Shown: piece after piece, positions 6,750 to 11,161 of the stretch
How positions within the stretch are numbered: the first letter of the stretch is position 1
Layout: each line of letters starts with the position of its first letter
From: CAYVBJ01 sp964415185
GTDB lineage: Bacteria > Bacteroidota > Rhodothermia > Balneolales > Balneolaceae
Direction of reading: 5' to 3'
Assembly: GCA_964415185.1 (NCBI GenBank)
Contig: CAYPZI010000096.1
Location: forward strand, 1 to 11,161
Length of the DNA: 11,161 nucleotides
Program-made: the position numbers and the translations under genes
The notes under the pieces: generated by a model
The model's database searches: none
Seen by the model: only the letters and a program-made list of their open reading frames with translations
What the model was told of the DNA's origin: nothing

Positions 6750-7125
6750 ATGAGTTTCAGGAATTTGATTGTTTATCAAAAAGCGTTTGAATTGTCGTTG
6801 GAGATTTTCGAACTGACAAAATTATTTCCTGAAGAGGAAAAGTATGCATTGGTAAATCAACTTCGCCGGTCATCGCGTTCGGTGTGCAGGGCTATTGGAG
6901 AAGGATATCGAAAAAGACAGTATCCGGATTATTTTGTTAATAAAATGGGTGATGCGGATATGGAAAATACGGAAACTCAGATTTCCTTGGATTTTGCAGA
7001 GTCTTGTGAGTATATCACAGCAGAAGTAAACCTGAAATTAAAAATATAAATCTGAAGAAATAGGAAAGTTGTTGAATCATATGATCAAATTTCCGGAAAA
7101 GTATCAACGAAAAGCAGGCAAGTAA
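6750..7125 (+). pseudogene. Four-helix-bundle protein (S23/IVP family), frameshifted near the C-terminus
   Basis: From the ATG at 6750 (a GTG at 6741 would add three residues) the frame encodes 99 residues: MSFRNLIVYQKAFELSLEIF, then QLRRSSRSVCRAIGEGYRKR at 37-56 and DADMENTETQISLDFAESCE at 68-87. These are hallmarks of the free-standing four-helix-bundle proteins related to those encoded in 23S rRNA intervening sequences (PF05635), relatives of the Avd protein of diversity-generating retroelements. The frame stops early at 7047-7049. The expected last helix continues in the +1 frame from 7051 as EEIGKLLNHMIKFPEKY and ends at the TAA at 7123-7125. One extra base (or two lost) in the AT-rich stretch 7037-7050 explains this. 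Intact, the protein would be about 124 residues. Function of the free-standing family is unknown. It sits between the efflux adaptor and permease 2, flanked by repeats, and is unlikely to be part of the pump. Confidence 0.82.
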
Positions 7126-7136
7126 GTAATTAGTAA

Positions 7137-7206
7137 ACAGTATGCAGTATACAGTTGACAATGCTTGTAATAAAATAAATCTTTTTTTAATGCATACTGC
7201 CAACTG
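7137..7206. repeat. GCAGTA repeats, right side, with inverted end
   Basis: The direct word ACAGTATGCAGTATACAG (7137-7154), followed by TTGACAATGC, continues the family seen on the left side. At 7191-7206, TGCATACTGCCAACTG is the same motif in inverted orientation (reverse complement CAGTTGGCAGTATGCA; compare AATTGGCAGTAGGCAA at 6540-6555). The outermost copies therefore form an imperfect inverted pair bracketing the four-helix-bundle gene. The right copy ends 12 bases before the permease 2 start. Confidence 0.65.
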
Positions 7207-7218
7207 ATAAATTTTCCC

Positions 7219-10200
7219 ATGAAAGAAATCTTCCGCCGCCGATATTTTATTTCCCTTACCTACCTTCTGGTAGGCTTTGTGGGGTTTGTTGCGTGGATGA
7301 ATATCCCGCTTGAGATGGCTCCCGATTTGAGGCTACCGATGGTTACGGTTCATTTCAACTGGGGCAGCACCTCGCCCGAGGTGATGGAAAAGGAGGTTAC
7401 CCGCCAGGTGGAGCAGGCGGCGACACGGCTTCGCAATATCGAAAAGATCCGTTCCGTATCACAGGAGGGGCGCTCGAGAACCACCATAACATTCGAGAAA
7501 AATGCACCCGTTGAGTACCGTATCCTTGAACTTCAGGAATACCTGGTCACTGTTCGTGAAAGCCTGCCTCCCGATGTAAATCCGCCTGTAATCAACCGTT
7601 CCATTCCGCAGGAACTGCAGGAGCAGGAGACGTTTATGGCCTACTCCATAAGTGCGGAGCGTCCAACGAGGGAATTGCTGCAATTTGCCCGGCAAAATAT
7701 CCGCCTTAACCTTCTGGGTATCGAGGGGCTTGCCGATATTGAAATTTCGGGAGCCGAAGATCCTGCACTGGTAATTACCTTTAATACTTCGCTTGTCGAA
7801 AAACTGGGACTCGATACACGCGCCATCCTGGTGGATGTGCGTCAGCGCCTCGACTGGCGGTCGTCCGGCTTTTCGGAATACGGAGGCAACCGGGTAAGCA
7901 TGCTGATACCGCCACAGTTTGAGTCTGTCGAAGAAGTGGGCGAAATGAAAGTGAAAATCCCTGACAGCCCGCGCCAGGTGAAGCTGAATGAAATTGCGAA
8001 TGTTTCGATCGAAGACTACCCGGTTAAATCGATTAAACGCCTTAACGGCAAGCCGGCCTTAAGCATGACTTTTCTGCGCGAAAGCGGGTCGGATGCCATG
8101 AAACTTGCCGAACGGGTGCGTATGGAGATGGGACAAATTGCAGAAACACTGCCGGCTGATATTACCCTTCAGCTTGAGCGCGATTCAACCGAGGACCTGA
8201 GGTTGCAATTCAGCGATCTTCAGTACCAGTCAATGCTCAGCCTTCTGCTTGTATTTATTATTCTTCTGCTCTTTATCAGAAGGTTCAGGGCCCCGTTTGT
8301 TATTTTGGGAAGTATTATCCTCTCACTTCTGCTCAGCCTGGGCATTCTCTTTTTTATTGATTATACACTTAACGTAATCACGCTTGCCGGACTGACCGTC
8401 GCCCTCGGAATGATTATCGACAACGCAGTCGTTGTTTTCGAACAGCTTAACCCCGGCCTGCCGCAGGACCGGGAGGCGAGGCTGAATCACATCAAAAACG
8501 AACTGCCCTATACCTTTGTGCCGGTGCTGGGCAGTACACTTACCACTGTCGGTATTTTCGTACCCCTTTTTTTTGCTATGGAAGAACTGCAGATGTTCCT
8601 GGTTCCGCTGGCCGTTGCGCTTACTTCAACACTTGTTGCATCCGTTTTTATTGCCCTTAGCTGGATTCCCTACTCCCTTGTTTGGCTGGTCAACCCTGAA
8701 AAGGAGCGCAAGAGCCTTTCACTCAAAAAGAAACTGAGCCGCTTTCTCAACAGGGCCATGGTAAGGACATTTTACTGGCGCCATAAACTGCGATGGGCTT
8801 TATACATCGGGCTTGTCGCCCTGATGGGGATTCCGTTTTTTGCTATTGAAGAGCCCGACTGGGAAGAGACTTCCTGGCCGGAGTTTACAAGGCACTACTT
8901 TGACAACCGCAGTTCTATCGATCCTGTAATCGGCGGGCTCAGCTACAAGTTTTTTAATGAAACCTACTTCGGAAGCCCGTGGGGACGGAGGTCGGGCGAA
9001 CGCATCTATATCAATATCCGGACTCCGCAGGGCTCTCCGATTACCGAGATTGACAAGATGGCGAAAAATTTCGAAGAAATCGCACTGCCTTACAGCGAGG
9101 TTTTTAAATATTACGAAACAAACATATCGGAATATTCGGGAGCGAGGCTGCAGTTTCATATCAAGGATGAATATCTCTATAAAAATGATCCTTATACCTA
9201 TTATGCGGAAGCACAATACCTGGCGGCACGAACCGGTAATTCGGGAATCTCTGTGAGCGGGCTGGGTGATGGATTCAGCACAGGTTTCGGATCCTATTCC
9301 TCCGGCCAGCGCATCTCACTCAGGGGCTTTTCGTATGATGAATTGCTTGAACTGGCCGAGGATATCGCCGCTCGCATGAAGCGGAACCCCCGTGTGAAAG
9401 AAGTGGATATACATTCGGTGGGTTATGGCAGTAACGACCTTTTTCAGTATGTCCTGAACCTGGATGATGAACGGATTATGGAAAAAGACCTGAACAGGAG
9501 AGCCATTCTGGATGCCATCCAGCTCGATGTGAACCCGGTAAATACATTTGGCAGGGTTGAGATGGAAGGCCAGCGCGTTTACCTGGTCGGGCAAAATCAG
9601 ATGTTAAGCCGTTATGAAGAGGAAATTCTAAACCGGAATCGCAGCACGGGTAATGTTACATTTACACTCGACGAAATTGCCGACCTGAAAAAAGAACCGA
9701 CCCTGAATGAAATCATCCGCGAGGACCAGTCATACCAGCGTACGGTTACGGTTGATTTTCTCGGCCCGCCGCGGCTTGCCAAAAGTTATATAGAGTCGGT
9801 TCTCGAAGAAGTGCCGGTGCCGGTGGGAGCTTCCATAAAATACGGCAGCGGATTTTTTTCGTGGGGCCAGGATGATAAGGTGCAAAACTACCTCTTGCTG
9901 CTTTTTATGACGGTGGTGAGTGTCTGGATGATTGTTTCGGCTTTGCTTGAAAGCTGGTTTGACTCCGTTATTGTGATACTGGCTGTTCCTTTAAGCCTGG
10001 TGGGCGTGATGGCGGGATCCCTGTATCACGACCTGGCGTTCGACCAGGGAGCCATTGCCGGCACACTGCTGGCAGTGGGAGTGGTTGTAAACAACTCGAT
10101 ACTGTTGATTCATGAAAAACAGAGAACCCGGTCGTTGGGCATTCATGGCATCCGTAGCTGGGTAAAAGTGTACAGGAACAAGATGCGGGCAGTCATGATT

Positions 10201-10359
10201 ACATCACTGACCACCATGGGCGGCTTGCTGCCCATGATCCTGATTGGCAGCAGTGAATTCTGGAACGACATGGCAACGGTTGTGTTATGGGGTCTTGGTG
10301 CCAGCCTGACACTTCTGCTTATTTTGATGGGTATCTGGGAAAAAACTGACAAACCCTGA
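7219..10359 (+). CDS. RND efflux permease 2
   Basis: 1046 residues from the ATG at 7219, an intact second RND permease clearly distinct from permease 1. TM1 is at about 9-28. The first periplasmic loop, with DLRLPMVTVHFNWGSTSPEV, runs to about 336. TM2-TM6 are at about 338-490, TM7 at about 524-545, the second periplasmic domain extends to about 890, and TM8-TM12 follow. TM4 reads ALGMIIDNAVVVFEQL with Asp401-Asn402, again one Asp where AcrB has two. TM10 is AVGVVVNNSILLIHEK: the Lys940 position of AcrB is Asn958 and there is no nearby lysine, only His965. The second periplasmic region is rich in Tyr/Gly/Ser (SGLGDGFSTGFGSYSSGQ). It would form the pump with the upstream adaptor, possibly as a heteromer with permease 1. 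The 695-base separation from the adaptor stop suggests the operon has been split by the repeat cassette. Confidence 0.92.
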   Translation: MKEIFRRRYFISLTYLLVGFVGFVAWMNIPLEMAPDLRLPMVTVHFNWGSTSPEVMEKEVTRQVEQAATRLRNIEKIRSVSQEGRSRTTITFEKNAPVEYRILELQEYLVTVRESLPPDVNPPVINRSIPQELQEQETFMAYSISAERPTRELLQFARQNIRLNLLGIEGLADIEISGAEDPALVITFNTSLVEKLGLDTRAILVDVRQRLDWRSSGFSEYGGNRVSMLIPPQFESVEEVGEMKVKIPDSPRQVKLNEIANVSIEDYPVKSIKRLNGKPALSMTFLRESGSDAMKLAERVRMEMGQIAETLPADITLQLERDSTEDLRLQFSDLQYQSMLSLLLVFIILLLFIRRFRAPFVILGSIILSLLLSLGILFFIDYTLNVITLAGLTVALGMIIDNAVVVFEQLNPGLPQDREARLNHIKNELPYTFVPVLGSTLTTVGIFVPLFFAMEELQMFLVPLAVALTSTLVASVFIALSWIPYSLVWLVNPEKERKSLSLKKKLSRFLNRAMVRTFYWRHKLRWALYIGLVALMGIPFFAIEEPDWEETSWPEFTRHYFDNRSSIDPVIGGLSYKFFNETYFGSPWGRRSGERIYINIRTPQGSPITEIDKMAKNFEEIALPYSEVFKYYETNISEYSGARLQFHIKDEYLYKNDPYTYYAEAQYLAARTGNSGISVSGLGDGFSTGFGSYSSGQRISLRGFSYDELLELAEDIAARMKRNPRVKEVDIHSVGYGSNDLFQYVLNLDDERIMEKDLNRRAILDAIQLDVNPVNTFGRVEMEGQRVYLVGQNQMLSRYEEEILNRNRSTGNVTFTLDEIADLKKEPTLNEIIREDQSYQRTVTVDFLGPPRLAKSYIESVLEEVPVPVGASIKYGSGFFSWGQDDKVQNYLLLLFMTVVSVWMIVSALLESWFDSVIVILAVPLSLVGVMAGSLYHDLAFDQGAIAGTLLAVGVVVNNSILLIHEKQRTRSLGIHGIRSWVKVYRNKMRAVMITSLTTMGGLLPMILIGSSEFWNDMATVVLWGLGASLTLLLILMGIWEKTDKP

Positions 10360-10447
10360 ACCAATTAATTTTATATGTACATTTAACTGGCTGTAAATTG
10401 TCTGATACCTGCATTAAGGAGTGTAGTTGCTCTCATTGGCAAATGAA

Positions 10448-10455
10448 TAAATGTG
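10448..10455 (+). promoter_or_regulatory. Weak Bacteroidota-type promoter candidate for the pterin operon
   Basis: TAAATGTG at 10448-10455 is one mismatch from the Bacteroidota -7 element TAnnTTTG, with a TTG at 10427-10429, 18 bases upstream, in the range of the -33 element. It lies about 60 bases before the likely start of the pterin synthase gene. The match is weak and could be chance. Confidence 0.2.
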
Positions 10456-10464
10456 AGGAACCAA

Positions 10465-10482
10465 AACGTTTTACTAAACGTT
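10465..10482. promoter_or_regulatory. Perfect inverted repeat upstream of the pterin operon (possible operator)
   Basis: AACGTTT (10465-10471) and AAACGTT (10476-10482) are perfect 7-base arms around TACT. The element lies in the leader, 34 bases before the chosen start codon. It is AT-rich and lacks a T-run, so an operator is more likely than a terminator. No matching regulator gene is in view. Confidence 0.35.
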
Positions 10483-10516
10483 GTATCCGTTCAACATACA
10501 ACTAAAAATAATTTTT

Positions 10517-10951
10517 TTGATCTTCGTAACCAGAAAAGCACACTTCAATGCGGCGCACAGGCTGCACAACCCTGAAAAATCCGATGAATGGAACCGGGAG
10601 CAGTATGGCAAATGTAATCATCCCAATTGGCACGGCCATAATTACGTACTTGAGGTGACGTTGGCGGGTGAACCCGATCCTGAAACAGGATATGTGATTG
10701 ATCTCGGAGATTTAAAAAATATTATCCGTGAAAAAATCACCGGTCCCTGTGATCACCGGAACCTGAATACGGATGTGCCGTTTCTCAAGGGAAAAATCAC
10801 CTCAACAGAAAACCTGGTAAGAGAATTTTATTTTCAATTAAAAGATGACGTTGAAAAGGCGGCAAGTGCCGGGTCGGTATTGTATTCGGTAAAACTTTTC
10901 GAAACCGAACGAAATTCGGCAGAATTTTGTCCTTATCGCCGTACCAGTTAA
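10517..10951 (+). CDS. 6-pyruvoyl-tetrahydropterin synthase family protein (PTPS, QueD superfamily)
   Basis: 144 residues from TTG at 10517. This start gives MIFVTRKAHFNAAHRL, the usual family beginning; an earlier TTG at 10481 would add 12 untypical residues, and no ATG or GTG is available. The enzyme converts 7,8-dihydroneopterin triphosphate by triphosphate elimination. Zinc ligands are His14, His39 and His41 (NWHGHNY). Catalytic Cys33 lies in GKCNHPNWHGH. Asp79-His80 (CDHRNLN) and Glu129 (LFETERN) complete the site. The Cys-x5-HGH spacing equals that of human PTPS (CNNPNGHGH), whereas QueD typically has Cys-x3-HGH (classification from memory). A tetrahydrobiopterin-type pterin product is therefore more likely than the queuosine precursor, although automated annotation usually says 6-carboxytetrahydropterin synthase. 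folE2, which makes the substrate, starts 16 bases downstream, so the two are almost certainly one operon. Confidence 0.9.
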   Translation: MIFVTRKAHFNAAHRLHNPEKSDEWNREQYGKCNHPNWHGHNYVLEVTLAGEPDPETGYVIDLGDLKNIIREKITGPCDHRNLNTDVPFLKGKITSTENLVREFYFQLKDDVEKAASAGSVLYSVKLFETERNSAEFCPYRRTS

Positions 10952-10967
10952 CAATCCGAAATCAACA

Positions 10968-11161
10968 ATGATTAAAACAAATTTAAAACGGGAGTACGAC
11001 TCCAAATTTTCAGTTACCAGGCAGTACAAGGAATCACTGCCTGATTTGCAAAATGGCCCGGCTTCATTGATTGAAGGTGCAAATGTGCCCATTCAACAGG
11101 TTGGGATTTCCAATTTCAGAATTCCGCTTAAATATGCGCGGCCTGACGGCGACCCAGTTAC
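10968..11161 (+). CDS. folE2: GTP cyclohydrolase FolE2 (type IB), N-terminal part
   Basis: The ATG at 10968 opens a frame that runs off the window after 64 codons. After a divergent leader (MIKTNLKREYDSKF) come LPDLQNGPASLIEGANVPIQ and VGISNFRIPLKYARPDG, the conserved beginning of the FolE2 family (PF02649), which converts GTP to 7,8-dihydroneopterin triphosphate and formate, the first step of folate and biopterin synthesis. Unlike FolE (type IA), this enzyme does not strictly need zinc and is zinc-repressed in several bacteria that carry both forms. The active-site cysteine lies beyond the window. It is separated by 16 bases from the pterin synthase that would use its product. Confidence 0.88.
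   Translation, partial: MIKTNLKREYDSKFSVTRQYKESLPDLQNGPASLIEGANVPIQQVGISNFRIPLKYARPDGDPV

Noticed and set aside
6741..7125. Diversity-generating retroelement (Avd plus template repeat)
   Set aside because: The four-helix-bundle protein is only distantly Avd-like, and there is no reverse transcriptase or adenine-biased repeat pair in the window.
7181..7190. T-run as an intrinsic terminator before permease 2
   Set aside because: No stable stem directly precedes the T-run.
6525..7206. CRISPR array in the GCAGTA repeats
   Set aside because: The repeated words are degenerate and irregularly spaced, with no constant repeat-spacer length and no cas gene.
8800..9216. Long minus-strand frame (138 codons) inside permease 2, and similar frames inside permease 1 and the adaptor
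   Set aside because: They lie antisense to strong, conserved coding sequence and show no recognisable protein features.

Overview
The window looks like a draft-assembly contig from an FCB-group bacterium, most likely Balneolota/Rhodothermota or a close Bacteroidota relative. Evidence for this: a six-bladed beta-propeller gene beside a short exported NVEALA-like peptide, weak or absent Shine-Dalgarno sequences, a free-standing four-helix-bundle (23S rRNA intervening-sequence-type) gene embedded in degenerate GCAGTA-type repeats, and a short interspersed repeat rich in GCGCAAAGG-like words. The lineage is inferred from gene content, not from a marker gene. A run of exactly 100 N (1120-1219) is a scaffold gap.

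Layout. (1) 1-87 is the tail of a plus-strand gene, possibly frameshifted. (2) 231-1430 is an AT-rich minus-strand cluster. In transcription order it holds an exported two-cysteine peptide, a six-bladed beta-propeller protein whose N-terminus is lost in the gap, and a 40-residue putative lipoprotein whose start overlaps the propeller's end. (3) 1431-2257 has no convincing gene but holds two unrelated interspersed repeats/hairpins and a 25-residue minus-strand coding remnant. (4) 2258-10359 is a more GC-rich plus-strand efflux locus: RND permease 1, a lipoprotein periplasmic adaptor (HlyD/AcrA type), then RND permease 2. About 0.7 kb of repeats plus a frameshifted four-helix-bundle gene separates adaptor from permease 2. 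(5) 10517-11161 is a pterin operon: a 6-pyruvoyl-tetrahydropterin synthase family gene 16 bp upstream of folE2 (GTP cyclohydrolase IB), which runs off the window.

How the genes work together. The two distinct RND permeases with one adaptor resemble an MdtABC-like heteromeric efflux system; the outer-membrane TolC partner is not in the window. FolE2 would make 7,8-dihydroneopterin triphosphate from GTP and the neighbouring synthase would use it. The Cys-x5-His-Gly-His motif of that synthase matches the tetrahydrobiopterin-type enzyme rather than the usual queuosine (QueD) spacing.

The most interesting item is the repeat-bounded four-helix-bundle cassette inside the efflux operon. It looks like a mobile or formerly mobile unit: ends in inverted orientation, strong GC-rich hairpins, and an inner gene with a clear C-terminal frameshift. 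The minus-strand propeller/peptide cluster is the second most interesting.
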